64,000 bases of DNA, from assembly GCA_036346225.1 (NCBI GenBank), contig JARFIW010001104.1:11930001-11994000 (forward strand), in the 5' to 3' direction. Within the stretch, counting starts at the first letter, position 1; the number at the start of each line of letters is the position of its first letter. The notes beneath the pieces are model-generated. The model worked only from the letters and a program-made list of their open reading frames with translations. It did not search any database and was not told where the DNA came from. The translations under genes and the position numbers were made by a program. The DNA comes from Platerodrilus igneus (Eukaryota; Arthropoda; Insecta; Coleoptera; Lycidae). Below, piece after piece: positions 1-11,617 of this stretch.

Positions 1-565
1 TCGCCTCTACCTCTTTCTCACTGTAGCTAGAGGTGGGCATGTATACTTGCATTATTACTGTATTTACTGGTTTAGATTCAAATCCAATCATGAGTACTCT
101 TTCGTTCTTTTGTAAGTAGTTTTCTACACATCGCCCCATCTTTTTTCGCATAATCATCCCCACACCCGAATTTCCTTCCTCTGATCCTGTATGAATTACC
201 CTGAAGTCTCCATTCCAAAAATTCCCCGCCTCTGGCCATCGGTCTTCGCTGATTCATTCTACGTCTAGTGCTAACCTATTCATTTCGAGTTTCAGGTTCT
301 CTAGCTTACCTACTTGTTTCATACTTCTGACATACCACGCTCCGACTAGCAGAATGTTCACGGATCTTTTTCTATACTTTCGGATCACATCCGCCGAAGT
401 AGCCTCCTCCCGGAAATCCGAATGGGGGACCATTTTACCTCAGGAATTTTTACCCCAGAGGATGCCATCATCATTAATAACAATTTGAGTACGCTGTGTA
501 CTTGGGAGATAATGTGGTGGTTTCCCGTTGCCTTCCACATCGTAGTAGTGTTCCTAGAATTAAAC
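1..565 (-). mobile_element. RTE-like LINE fragment (5' region and endonuclease N-terminus)
   Basis: Bases 1-420 closely match 26910-27330 and 420-560 match 27330-27470, the 5' part of the longer minus-strand LINE described at 24250-27710. The match covers the start of the apurinic-type endonuclease domain and the upstream untranslated segment. No intact reading frame remains. The fragment runs off the left edge of the window, so its true length is unknown. The stretch 565-669 that follows shows no further recognisable content. Confidence 0.7.
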
Positions 566-669
566 AATTTAAACAGAATTAATCAGCAAGTAATCTATAC
601 AAAAACTTCTCTATACGGAAAATCTTAAAGCTATTATATACATAAAACTTAACCTGTAACAACTTAAAA

Positions 670-3600
670 CTAGGTGAAATAGAAATCGTCTATTTCTCGA
701 TGTCTCCAGGCGAACGTATGGACAGTTCCGGGGATAACAAAACGTTTATCGTCTTCCTCAAATAAGCTAATCTCATTTATGAGTTTTGTGAATAGCTCAT
801 GCTTAGAGCTCCTAATAAATGTCATTGTAAGCCTGAGAGCACTTGTATTATTTTGATCAATATCCGTAAAACTATTCACAGTTATGTTTTTCACTACACT
901 ACGGCTAACGCCTTTAATTTTTCTAATGTCCTTTTCACTTGTAATACAATTTGACTCTACTTCCGACAAACTCTAGAACCAAATCACCGTTTATTTCGTC
1001 CTTAAGCTTACCCACCACCTTCTTATTAACTAAGGGGATATTATACTTATTGTCTGGAGGATAATCACTGGTGTCAAAATTGTTTGTGTTATTGCTAATA
1101 TCTAAGTATGTCTTCTGTTTGTACACTATAAACTAACGAATCGGTGTCTGTATAGAGTAGTTAAATTTGATCATCATACATACGCCGCATAACATTGTAA
1201 TGGAAGACGTACATTAAACTTTTAGATAAATCTAAAATAGAAAATCCTGCGTATATCGGTTTATTGTACGTCACTTTCACTCGGTCCATTTGTATGATGA
1301 CCAAATTCTCGTTAAGCACAGTAGAACTATTAAAGTTCGGGCGGGCTATTAAAGTACTCGCGCACAATTTTTTGCCTCCCGGTTCCCACCGAGTCACAAT
1401 CTTCACATCGATACGTTTGTCTACATTCTCCATGGTTTTGCCGAATATTGCGTTGTTCATTAACTTAAAAAAGTCCTTTTCAAACGTACTTCTTACTAGT
1501 GTTCGTAGCCCGATGTTTAAGTCTATGTAAGGGGGACCGCTGTGAGCCGGAGACCATTCTTTAAGCACTGCCGGATCACATAGTTCTTCATATTTTCTAA
1601 CGTGGCGAGAAGTTTCGGGTTCTTAAAACCTGCATATGGCGGAGTCTTCGTTTCGGGACAGAAGGGTAAATCGTTATCTAAACCGTGCAGTTCCTCAACG
1701 TACTCAAGATCCACTTCTAATATATACCAGGTATATTGAGAATCTCCCGTTTGATGCCATCAATCTCGGTATCGCTGAACCACCTAAATCCGTCAATGGG
1801 CAGATATTGGCTCATAGCCCACCCGTATAAATTGTTGGCGTCGAGGTACGTCAAGTAGCGTAACGGTTTACTGTTATCGTAATCGTCCATGTATTTATTG
1901 TTGGCTTTTGCGTACCTTCCGCTGCATTGCGTAAGAACTCCCCTTATGCCAGACCTTACGAAGTTGTGCATACCAATGTCAGTTAAGAATTCCAATTTCA
2001 CATTGGTATACTTAAACATTGCGTTTCAACTCAGGCTGGGGGCGGTCAGGTACTGGCACGTGTCGACGTTGTAGGTTTTTATGCAAACGTTTCAGAAATC
2101 TTCGAACACGTCGGCCAACAACAGGACATCCGTCTTTAAATAAATATCGCTGTATTCCACAAGGGCATCCTTCTGGAAAGTTTTCCACACTTTCTGCGAG
2201 CGCCCGTACTCTGTGAAAGAGATGTCGGTGGATGACAGCTTGTTGTAAAAAGTTTCCTTAGGCGGCAAAGATCTCTCATCCAACACGGATTAACCAGTTT
2301 GAATTTTTTTTCCTCGAGGAAATACTTACGCAGTTCCACAAACTGATCAGAATCCAAATTTTTTGCTAGCTTGTCCAAGGACGACGCCATGAACATCAGC
2401 GAGTCAATAAATCGGAGTTAAATGGAGCCTGCATCATTCTCCTCCTCATCACCGTCCATATGATTATCGCCATCCAGTTTAACATTTTTTGTGAACGAGA
2501 TGTACCTCTCCTTATTATTTGGTATGACGTTATCACTTTCTTGATCGCATCCCAGCTCCTTAACTATGAAGTGAGCATCGTACCCACTTAAATTGTGGAA
2601 AATCACTGGGATCAAGTTGGGTATTTTATAATGCAAATTGCAATGGCTATGAGCCGCGAAGCGGAATCTACCCGTCAGGTGGCAGTGGTCTCGCACCCTC
2701 TCTTCCCCCAACGGTTTTTTTGCAAATTTCGCAGTCTACTACCATATAAAAAAGAAGCTCGTCTAACGGTTCAAGCGGTACCATGGGAACCGGCGTCGCC
2801 GTAGATCAATGTAGTAAGCGTAAGACTACGGATCTCAAGGTCCTGGGTTCAAATCCCGACACGGCCGACTGCTTGAAAAATGACAGGTGAGCATTTTTCA
2901 CAAAAATTACGCCCTCGTTCGGACGAGAGGTTACATGGAGGTCCCGTGTGTGAGTGTTGTCACGCACGATAAAGATCCCAACCTTGCCTGGAACGGCAAG
3001 AATTCGGCAAAATTCTAAATTTCCAGGCAACAAAAAACTCGCCTCCTGGCCAATGTAGTACCTTCTGGTAGAGCATTGGAAATATAAATGCACGGTACCA
3101 TAGGAACATTAGTTTTCAATATAGCTCCTATCCGGCGAGCCTCCACCTTCATTTTTTCCATAAAAAACTTTGCAGCATCAGGCCCTCTGTACATCTCAAA
3201 CTTTGATAACATATCGTCGTAACTACATTTGACATAATATGCAAAGCTGTAAGGTGTATGCTTCTGCACGTTGTTTGTAAACAAAGTAAAAGCATCAGGC
3301 GTAGTTAAACTTTTTGGTTTAAGCACTGACTCGAAATCTGCATAAATTAAAAATGGAGTTCGTATCTGTTTATGCATGTTCTTAAATTCCACAATGTTGT
3401 TAAAAGCATTCGACATTTTTGTAATAACATGGTTACACTCATGCTCGGAATGTTTCTGAAGTTCCTCTTCGGTACGGAAGTAAATCAAACACCCGTCGCA
3501 CAACCGTTTATGTTTTTGTTCATTTGACATTTGTCTACCAATCAATCTCCCCAGGTTTTTAATGTAGCAATAGTGGCTGTCTCCATCATCTTGTATATAT

Positions 3601-4772
3601 AACAAATTGATGTGCCGGGCTCTTCTGTTCTTTGTGAAATGCAGCGGCCTCACGATTGACTTGTTTTCCGCACCAAAACCTTTAATGCTGACATTATTCA
3701 ACCGCTCGAAAATCGGAATATCAGACATTTTAACAGAAAATTGAATTCCCTCAAAGTTTAGAGTGGTACTGTAGTGCGGGTATTTAGTTACCCTTTGAGG
3801 ATTTTGGCCAGCAGAATACAGCGCTGCCATTACGGACCATGCAAAGCATGCCAATTAATGGTTCAAAACTCCATTTTCTTTTAATCCATTCAGGTAGATC
3901 GATGTAGGAGGATCCACGGAGCGGTGTGTACTTATTAATGTTAAGTTCTAAGTACAGCACCTTCTTCAAACTCCATCCAGATCCACGTCCTTGAAACTCC
4001 TCAGACTTTACACCCATCTCCCGTGCCATTGACTTGTATACCTCCTTCAGGTATGATGATTGAGTGATGACCAGGCTTTTGTGTTGAACGACTTGATGTC
4101 GTCAACATTTCGTCTTTCGCACATTTTAGTGTACAGCCCAAAAAGTTCTACATTGACCTTCAGCGCGTCCTGGGACTCCAGTTTCTCCTCTACTAACCGC
4201 GCGAAACAATCTTCTTGCTGGCTTAGAAACTCGGTAAACCCAGCAACGTCTGTTACATTTTTGATACAATACGATGCAATTCTAGTCTTAAATGCGGTGG
4301 CAATAATTTCCACCGCATCTTCTCCAGCGTGTGCACGACTTATAGCCAACTTATGCGCGCTGCTGAGTAAATGTGAAGTGTACGTAGTTTTCAACACTTT
4401 TATGTCGCACACGTCACACTTGACCACAGCGATCCGCGATTTCTTGGATGTCGACGGTCCATTATCGCATGCAACTTGAAGTCTAACGCTGCCCGATGTC
4501 AAAGCGTCTTCTGCAAGAGTTGCTAAACGCTTAACCTCTATTGGTGATGCTACCCCATGCTGGGTACGCCGATGTCGAATAAAATTATCCTTTCGAGTAA
4601 ATTTGGAATGGCATATCTCGCAAGCGAACACTTCACCTTCACACTGCGGCCCAACTGCGGGTACTGTTACGGACCCTCCCATACTATGTACGCAGCGGCG
4701 CTGACGAAGCATATCGCTTCGTCTGCTGATGGTGGAATTATATAGGTCGCATGAATTTCTTTTGCATTCCAT
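670..4772 (-). pseudogene. Family-B DNA polymerase of an adintovirus/Maverick-like element, broken
   Basis: Read from 4772 down to 670, this is a protein-primed-type DNA polymerase (DNA_pol_B_2 group), the replication enzyme of Maverick/adintovirus-type elements. In order: a C2H2 zinc finger (CEIC...HRRTQH, about 4590-4630); a region with EEFQGRGSGW near 3980; an exonuclease start with FLIYADFES near 3330; a zinc-ribbon-like CEIC plus RVRDHCHLTGRF near 2680; HNLSGYDAHF near 2570; palm motif A with DANNLY (1825-1842); motif B with NNAIFGK (about 1437-1457); and motif C DTDS (1137-1148). The catalytic aspartates of motifs A and C survive. The frame is broken many times (for example near 4030, 3800, 2710, 2400, 2020, 1715, 1160, 930) and a SINE sits at 2791-3092. 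The family's usual length of 1,100-1,400 residues fits the span. The family is clear from motif order; exact virus group is inference. Confidence 0.82.
2776..3107 (+). mobile_element. tRNA-derived SINE inside the polymerase gene, with 15-bp target duplication
   Basis: A SINE of about 300 bp (2791-3092) begins with a tRNA-like head whose T-arm/B box GGTTCAAATCC lies at 2846-2856, followed by a tRNA-unrelated body and a short A-rich end. It is flanked by CGGTACCATGGGAAC (2776-2790) and CGGTACCATAGGAAC (3093-3107), a 15-bp target-site duplication with one mismatch. Polymerase coding sequence stops at one side and resumes on the other, so the insertion came after the virus-like element had integrated. 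Related copies lie at 11850-12134 (reverse), 24040-24187 and 31590-31842. Confidence 0.85.
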
Positions 4773-5305
4773 TATTTCTGTAATTTGAAAACGGTACTAG
4801 ACACTTGAATAACAACGTGTACGGGTTCTTAAACTTGACTTCTTTTGCTAAAGCAAAAACAAAACGAACAATTGCGCGTAGGGTGCCGATTTATAAACCT
4901 GCGGATGAGTCCATTTAATTAGAGGGGAGCACGCACTTACTTTAAATAAAAATATTCAAGTCCATACGTTTCACTAACATGGGATCTCAAGAATGGAAGT
5001 GACGCGCGTACTTAAATGCGACTTTGAACCAGGTAATTAGATTGCTATACCTTTAGGGTAAATGTTTTCATGGTGAGAGAAGTAGTAAAATATTTTAAAA
5101 CTTTCCAATACTTTGATTAATTATTGAAATTTGAAAAGATATGACTAATAGCCTTGACATATTAATTTTTTTTCCTGTCAGGACTTGCAAAGAGTTTTAT
5201 AAAATCTGCGCATGCGTTAGGTACTGTTATTTAATTTTCTGGTTTCGATGTGACGTCAGATGTGAGAGTGCCGCAAGTAGACGTTAACAGATTAGTGGAA
5301 ATAAT
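4773..5305. promoter_or_regulatory. Divergent intergenic region between polymerase and plus-strand genes
   Basis: A gene-free interval separates the minus-strand polymerase from the plus-strand genes. A TTTATAAA-type box near 4889-4896 reads toward the polymerase, and TTTTATAAAA near 5195-5204 reads toward the plus-strand ORF about 100 bp away. A bidirectional viral promoter would suit the layout, but this is inferred from position and TATA-like words alone. Confidence 0.3.
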
Positions 5306-5978
5306 GTGGAAATTGGTTTTGACTTGTATGTAGATTTACGACCAATACTTCAAATTGTGTGTTGCAATAGAAGCTGCAACAGTTATTCTATCAAATTGCG
5401 AGCCGAAGATTGGAATAACTTTTGCGATCTCCGAGTAGAATTTATGGAGAACCGATTTGCTCAAGATGTTAAACGAATGCGATTATGATTTAGAAGTAGA
5501 AATAGACGACATGCATTTTCAACTTGGTAACAAGTTTGATTTGAGATTGGAAGCAAATAAATGGTGTGTAAAGACTGCTATGGTCAGAAGTGGGTTTCAA
5601 GAAAAAGAAGAAAAGGCGTTTATACTACGACTTACAAAGAGCGTTAGTGTTATCTCTTTGAGTGAACACGAGTTACAGAGATTATTTTTCATGTGGGAGT
5701 TACTAACATATAAATTAAACCAAATAAATAATCGGGAATTTCAACCGTTTTACGATGGATTAGTGTGCTTTATTGCCGACTCTAATTTGAACGATAAATT
5801 AAAGTTAACACAAGAAGAAGAACGAACAAAAATTTTGCTGGAAAGCGATATTCGAGTACGTAATTATCTATTTAGCGATGGAAATAGTCAGAGTTATTTA
5901 GAAATAATCATGTGCAGCCCTGATAGATATGTTAGGGACGTGCTGCAAGCACGATCGCGTTTGAAAATGTGTAAGTAA
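5306..5978 (+). pseudogene. Uncharacterised gene of the virus-like element, one frameshift
   Basis: Two overlapping frames (5306-5488 and 5457-5978) appear to form one protein of about 220 residues broken by a single frameshift near 5465-5480. The N-terminal frame has MEIGFDLYVDLRPIL followed by cysteines; the C-terminal frame is acidic and charged, with no signal peptide or membrane segment. I do not recognise the family. Its place between the polymerase and the PLA2-like gene, on the strand of the structural genes, suggests it belongs to the same element. A host or unrelated transposon gene cannot be excluded. Confidence 0.45.
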
Positions 5979-6329
5979 TGGAAAATTTCAGATAATTCTA
6001 GCTCGGTCATATATAAACATTTTAAATAAAGCGTAAAAGCGTTTATCGAATCGCCTCAGAACTAGAATTCTTTAAATAAAAAGAATGGCGAAGAAAGAGA
6101 CGGTGGTTATCATTCCCAGTAAATTAAGAAGATTTTGTGCAATGAGAACTTTGTTTAAATTATTGTATCGTACAAATTTTGTCAAATCGATATACAGCTG
6201 TAAAAAGTATAAATAGAGATGTTTTACATTTTTATTGTTCATTTTGTTATTGTTTGTTGAAGGGTGCACATCCATGATTGTGCATTCCGATGGGTGATTA
6301 GTTAACAAAACTATAAATAATTTACAATT

Positions 6330-6525
6330 CGAGCTCCACATTCCAAGTTATTCGTATTGTGGTCCTGGAACCCGATTAGAAAAGCGGCTAGCCCGAGGCG
6401 ATCCTGGAATAAGCGAGTTGGATCGCTTGTGCAGGGACCCCGACATTGCATACACTAAGTACCCCGACGGTCTCCCAGCTAGATATCGAGCAGATAAACT
6501 TTTAGAAGAAGAAGCCTGGGGAAGA
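6330..6525 (+). pseudogene. Phospholipase A2-like domain, 5' half of a PLA2/pX-type gene
   Basis: The frame shows the calcium-loop signature YCGPGTRLEKRLARGDPG (from 6355), then LDRLC and the helix with the active-site pair, ending in KLLEEEAWGR at 6525. This is the parvovirus-type PLA2-like domain also found in adintovirus-type elements, where it is fused to a basic pX-like region. In viruses of this kind it acts from the particle on host membranes. Here the codon at 6439-6441 reads Pro where the family has the catalytic His before Asp, so the domain should be inactive. No in-frame ATG is visible upstream (a stop lies near 6297). The gene is cut at 6525 by the LTR-type insertion and resumes at 11071. 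Confidence 0.75.
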
Positions 6526-8073
6526 TGTAACGTTCGGTTTAATTCAACGTTTAGTATTGTATAGTTTACTTTAGCGAGCATATTAAACATGACAATTTGT
6601 GATAAAGGACAGTCAAGTAAACTGTACACTTTTTCAAAATTGCGAAGAAGGCTAGAAAGTGACAGGAGGGGATTGTCAAATTAATTAAAAAGTGTCGAGC
6701 CGCGTTTTACGTATGGGGTGTGTTTAATTAATCTTTTGTAGGTCCACTCTAACATCCGATGTTATATACCGTCATTGTTATGCCTATAAGATGCCAATTC
6801 ATAGTGGGAGTTTATTTGGATGAAAGAAAAGTGACCTCAGATTACATTTGCCGTACGCTGTAATCAACCGATTTAGTCGGGAACCTGATGAATTAACACA
6901 CACCTATGATAAAGTTAGTTGGGCTGTTGCATTATACCGACACCCACTCTCCTCGCTGTGTCTATAGTGACCTGATTCACCCCACAAACCCTTCAAGGTA
7001 AGCGTTGCACTGTAGTAGTTACTAAGTGACCAAACTGGTTCGCACGCTGGTATTGGGATATTTTACCCCGAACTATAGAATGTTCTTTTGCATCTACCGC
7101 CAGTGAAGCTAAAAGTAGATAGTGTGTTTCGCTCCGTATTTACCCTACTTTCACTGTAGTCAACAGTGTAAAACAGAAAGCCGCTTGTGTGCGCATTGTA
7201 TATCTATTAGTCAGTAAAATTTTAAAGCCGCGATACTTTTCCAAATTGTACCACTTGTTTCGTAACGTAAGACTGTACCAGTTGTAGCGCCTAGATAGTT
7301 CAAGTAGACTTACGTCTACCGTCCACATTGTTACCGGAGGTTTGCATGCACCCGGTGTAACACGCGTGATATTTCGGGCTGTAGTCTACACTCTTTTGGT
7401 CGTCAAACCTAAGAACCCGTACTGCCGTGAGGCCCAGGTGCATTCAATCCTACCCCCCATCTTAGAAATAATTGTACTCATAAGTATATCTTTGGTAGCC
7501 CTGGCCAGTGCGAACTTACACCTAGTTGTTACTTTTGGTTAGTTATCATAATTAATTTGATCGTAGTTGTGGCGTACTCAATATACGCCGTACCTACATT
7601 TGCTTATATACACCTTTGTTTATGTTACTTACTGTACTTAATTAATGTGTTCTTTTCAGCCATGTGTTTGTAAATAGAGTTAAGAGTATAATCCAGGTGC
7701 ATTATTCTGTTGTAGTAATTTGCGTGAGTAGGGTGACTCAGTACATTCTACACCGTGAGTTTTCTTTACCTTCATATTTTCTTATTATAACAAGTGCAGG
7801 GGCGTTTGCTCGACCAGTAACGAGACCCCGATTATATCTAACACAGTGACATTACTGGTGGTGCCCACCTAATTTTGCCGTCATACCCGATTTTTGGCAT
7901 ACTACCAAGTTTACGACCCATTATAATTGTCATCTTAGGGCATTTAGCAATCCCGACCTACGACTTTTATCATACCCACCCCTCACCGGCTAGAGCTAGG
8001 CCGCGCACGGATTCCGATCCGTCCCTTGGTGTCGTAGTGCTGAATTGGCCCGTAACAAAGAGTTGTTACATGC

Positions 8074-8718
8074 CGAAAATCGGCTATGTATCATATTTGG
8101 TTTAAGTTTAAATTTGTGAGTAAATTCCCGCCATTATTTCAAATAACTTGTGCATTTCCGTCATTTCTGACAGTTGCGTTTGCGCAAAGGAATGCGCAGA
8201 CGCGGAGTGATGTCGCAAGTGCGGGGTGTGTGACACGACGGATTAGCCAACGAGACGTCGAACAGTGACGTTTACCTGTGTCGTTCCTTTGTCTTTTCTC
8301 TTTCAGAATGTAGGTTTCCCTTTATCTCTACCTGATATCGTTGCCTTCACCTTATTCCTCCGTCCTGCCTACAAACAGAAGAAGAGGGAAGACAGTAAAT
8401 CTGGATTCAACGATGGTATAATGAAACCCAACCCCAAACAACGTCCAAACGAGATACATGGAAATCAACATGGCTCCTGCGCAAGGATGACCGCAAAATC
8501 GTGAAGAGTTCCACATTTTTGAGTGAGTACATTTTATCTCTTTAAGGAGCATCTTGTATCACTGTAAACATATTTGGTACGTAAAACAATTTGGCAAATT
8601 ATGTCGTATTATTTTTATTGTGCAATATTGTAAACGTGGAGCGTTCCAGTGTCGCCAACTGTGGAAGTGGCTCTGAACACGCGCGCACGGGATTATAACA
8701 GTTGCCGGGAGTATAACA
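8074..8718 (+). repeat. Direct repeat copy 1 (LTR 3' part)
   Basis: This 645-bp stretch matches 10431-11070 at high identity, with scattered substitutions and small indels, from CGAAAAT(C/T)GGCTATG to GAGTATAACA. It is probably the 3' part of a 5' LTR that starts at 6526. Short ORFs in it on both strands are mirrored in copy 2 and look non-coding. Confidence 0.7.
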
Positions 8719-10430
8719 ATAGCGCCTAAACTTTTGTTGAAAAATTTTGTCTTCACCTCTGATTTATCTTATAAGCGTTAGTTTTAAATATATTTGTAGA
8801 AATTGGGTTTTTGTTCACTCAAATATAATAAAAAATAATTTTAAAAAATTTTTAATGGCTTTTGAATAGAAGAAATATAATCTGGCAACATTGCATTTGG
8901 CAACATCTATTTTATGTTGGAATGGCATGCAATGCAGCTGAAATGTCAATCTGAGCATTTAGTCAGCCATGTTTGAACAGTGATTGTTTACTTCATATAT
9001 GTTATTTCTAAGTTAATTGGCTTTTTCTCTTATAAAAACAGTGTATTTATATTTTAAATTCTCTTAAATAATTACTTAACCTAATTTAGGATGAAACTAA
9101 AGCATATACTTTTCAAATGTGTTTAGCAAATTACACTACCTCACTTTAAACATGTGTTTGGATTAAATAATTCTTTATGTAAGTATTTTAGTCATAGATA
9201 AAAAGCTATAGAATTAAAAAATTTCCTTAAAAATACACTAAATTTAGTTAAATAGCTATTCTAAACCTCAAATTTCTTTAGTTTTTTAGGTTAACTTATT
9301 AAAACCGTTGTTTAGATAACTCATATATTATCTTACTTTACCATAATTCTAAAGTGTTTCCTTACAATCTAAATAATTAACTATAGGTTACGAATTTTTC
9401 TTAAAGAAAATTTTGTCCCTAAATACAGATTACGCAACTAACTGAAATTTTTAGCTTGATATACCTATACCTTCTAAAACACTATAGTAAACTTGTTTTC
9501 GTTATATCTGCTTTCTTAAACACTACAATAATGAGCTTAATGATAATGTTTTGCATTGAAGTTCATTTAAGAGTTATCTAGTTGTTTGATAAATTCCTCG
9601 ATATAAAAGCAATATTTTAATAATTTGGAATACTGTTTTTTCTATACTTTTATCGTTAAAATATTGTTTTGTGTAGCGAGCATAATTTTGTTTTGATAGC
9701 ATATTTTTTAGATATATCGATATTGCAACGCAGCATTTTAAAATCTATTTGGTCTAGGCGAGACTGGTCATCGTAGTTGGTTGCTCAGTAGTATGTTAGT
9801 CTAGACGAGATTCATGAAGGGTTGGTCGCTCAGCATTACGTAAGTCTAGACGAAACTCGTGGTAAGTTTGTCGATCTAGTAATTTTTGAATCATTTTTTT
9901 CAGGATGATATTGAAGTTTTTCTTTATTAGTCTAGGTGAAGCTCAAAGGAGGGTTTGTCACACTAGCAATTATATGCGTTGTAAGATATATTTTTTTCGT
10001 GTTCTTCAACAATTTTGTTATGAGTGAATCGAGCCTTAATTACCGCTATCTCTTCATATATCGATGTAGACCATACTAGGTTGGATAAAAATATCTTTAA
10101 AATTGCTTAAACTTTGCGTACATTTAAAATTTTTCACGTTTTATTTCTTTAACGATTTAGCTAATGTTTTGTCCCTACTATGAATTAGTTAACTTTATTT
10201 AGCCATTTCTTTTTTTTATACAGCACTTACCTTCTACACTTTTGCCTCATTTACCTTAAATTAGCTATCTTTTGCTGCCGCTTAACTTTTTCTTGAATAT
10301 ATTGTTAGTCACAGGTCTGTTTATTATCTAGGTCCCCCAGTATAACTTTGTCGCTTCATTTAATTAATCCTCGCACCTTTCCTATAACAGATTATTTTGT
10401 TTTCAGTATTTATCTTACGTTGTTTTATTT
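8719..10430. other. AT-rich interior of the LTR-type insertion, no genes
   Basis: No reading frame of interest is visible in this 1.7 kb. It begins ATAGCGCC just after the presumed LTR, a weak primer-binding-site candidate. It is very AT-rich, and its only clear structure is the tandem array at about 9752-9985. Confidence 0.4.
9752..9985 (+). repeat. Short tandem array of about 46-bp units
   Basis: Four degenerate units start GTCTAGGCGAGACT (near 9752), GTCTAGACGAGATT (near 9800), GTCTAGACGAAACT (near 9843) and GTCTAGGTGAAGCT (near 9931). Each continues with a TTGGTCG/TTTGTC-like core. A related unit, GTCTAAGCGAGACTCG, lies at about 58226-58270 inside the deleted gypsy element. Confidence 0.55.
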
Positions 10431-11070
10431 CGAAAATTGGCTATGTATCATATTTGGTTTAAGTTTAAATTTGTGAGTAAATTCCCGCCATTATTTTAAA
10501 TATACTTGTGCATTTCCGTCATTTCGGACAGTTGCGTTTGCGCAAAAGGAATTCACAGATGCGGAATGATGGCGCAAGTGCGCGGTGTGTGACACGACGG
10601 ATTAGCCAACGAGACGTCGAACAGTGACGTTTACCTGTGTCGTTCCTTTGACTTTTCTCTTTCAGAGTGTAGGTTTCCCTTTATCTCTACCTGATATCGT
10701 TGACTTCACCTTATTCCTCCTACAAACAGAAGAAGAGGGAAGACAGTAAATCTGGATTCAACGATGGCATAACGATACCCAACCCAAAACAACGCCCAAA
10801 CGATATACATGGAAATCAACATGGCTCCTGCGCAAGGATGGCCGCAAAATCTTGAAGAGTTCCACATTTTTGAGTGAGTACATTTTTTCTCTTTAAGGTG
10901 CATCTTGTATTACTGTAAACATATATGGTACGTGATACAATTTGGCAAATTATATCGTAATATCTTTATTGTGTAAAATTGTAAACGTGGAGCGTTCCAG
11001 TGTCGCCAACTGTGGAAGTGTCTCTGAACGCGCGCGCGCGGGGTTATAACAGTTGCGCGGGAGTATAACA
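10431..11070 (+). repeat. Direct repeat copy 2 (truncated 3' LTR)
   Basis: Second copy of the repeat at 8074-8718. It ends GAGTATAACA directly against the resumed PLA2/pX reading frame, which fixes the right edge of the insertion. Confidence 0.7.
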
Positions 11071-11617
11071 GAGTTAAGTCCAAGTACGCAAAGTTTGATG
11101 AAAAGGCTGCAGCTTGGTTTGTGACAAACGCTATGAAAGCAAAGAGAAAAATGGGTATGGGCTTAAAGAAGAGAATAAGTTTCAAAGGAAGATTCCTGTG
11201 AAAATACGATCTGCAATAGACCGAGTTGATTCCAACAACTTGAAAAAGCTACTTGACGTCGGGCTTCTAATTGGCAAAAAAATCATAAAAGGAGCTGGTG
11301 GGAGAAGCAAAATTAAAGTCCCACGTATTATACCCGTTCCACAGAAAGGAGGTTTTCTACCATTGATTCCGATATTCGCAGGACTAAGTGTTCTTGGAGC
11401 CTTAACTGGTGGCGCTGCGGGGATAGCTAAACCAGTAAATGATGTCAAAACAGCCAACGAGCAGCTTAAGGAGAGAACGGCACAACAGACCTATGAAAAC
11501 CATTGCCCTTGGGAAAATGTAAATGGACTATTTTTAAAACCATACAAAAAAGGGGCCGTATTATTTTTGAAACCATACAAAGAACGCGAGTGGTCTAAAA
11601 AAGTATCAAAAAACTAA
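11071..11617 (+). pseudogene. pX-like basic core region, 3' half of the PLA2/pX gene
   Basis: The frame resumes with a Lys-rich stretch including KAAAWFVTNAMKAKRKMG, then shifts frame near 11180 into an open frame to 11617. That frame has a basic part, a glycine/hydrophobic segment (GGFLPLIPIFAG to GGAAGIAK, about 11350-11433) and two copies of FLKPYK near the C-terminus (from about 11527). The hydrophobic Gly-rich segment and the repeated LKPYK motif are hallmarks of pX-like (adenovirus core-protein-like) proteins of adintovirus/Maverick-type elements, thought to be minor virion components. The protein is split from its PLA2 domain by 6526-11070. Confidence 0.72.

Larger units (their letters stand above)
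6526..11070 (+). mobile_element. Non-coding LTR-type insertion splitting the PLA2/pX gene
   Basis: The PLA2 frame stops at 6525 and resumes at 11071, so 6526-11070 is an insertion of 4,545 bp. It starts TGTAAC, as do the LTRs of both larger gypsy elements in this window (read in their own orientation), and ends GTATAACA. Two direct repeats of about 640 bp lie inside (8074-8718 and 10431-11070), the second reaching exactly the right edge. My reading is a 5' LTR of about 2.2 kb (6526-8718), an internal part without genes (8719-10430), and a 3' LTR reduced to its last 640 bp. No gag or pol is visible. The flanks (AAGA left, CAGA/GAGT right) give only a weak target duplication. Orientation is inferred from the LTR starts. 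Confidence 0.55.

Noticed and set aside
2792..2870. tRNA gene with a good T-arm
   Set aside because: It is the head of a repeated SINE with body, tail and target duplication; the acceptor and anticodon arms do not form a convincing tRNA.
8064..8718. Complete short LTR starting TGTT with GAGT target duplication (8060-8063 and 11071-11074)
   Set aside because: The PLA2 reading frame breaks at 6525, not 8063, so the insertion must begin at 6526; the GAGT match is probably chance.
9752..9985. CRISPR-like array
   Set aside because: Units are degenerate, adjacent and lack unique spacers; the setting is an insect retroelement.
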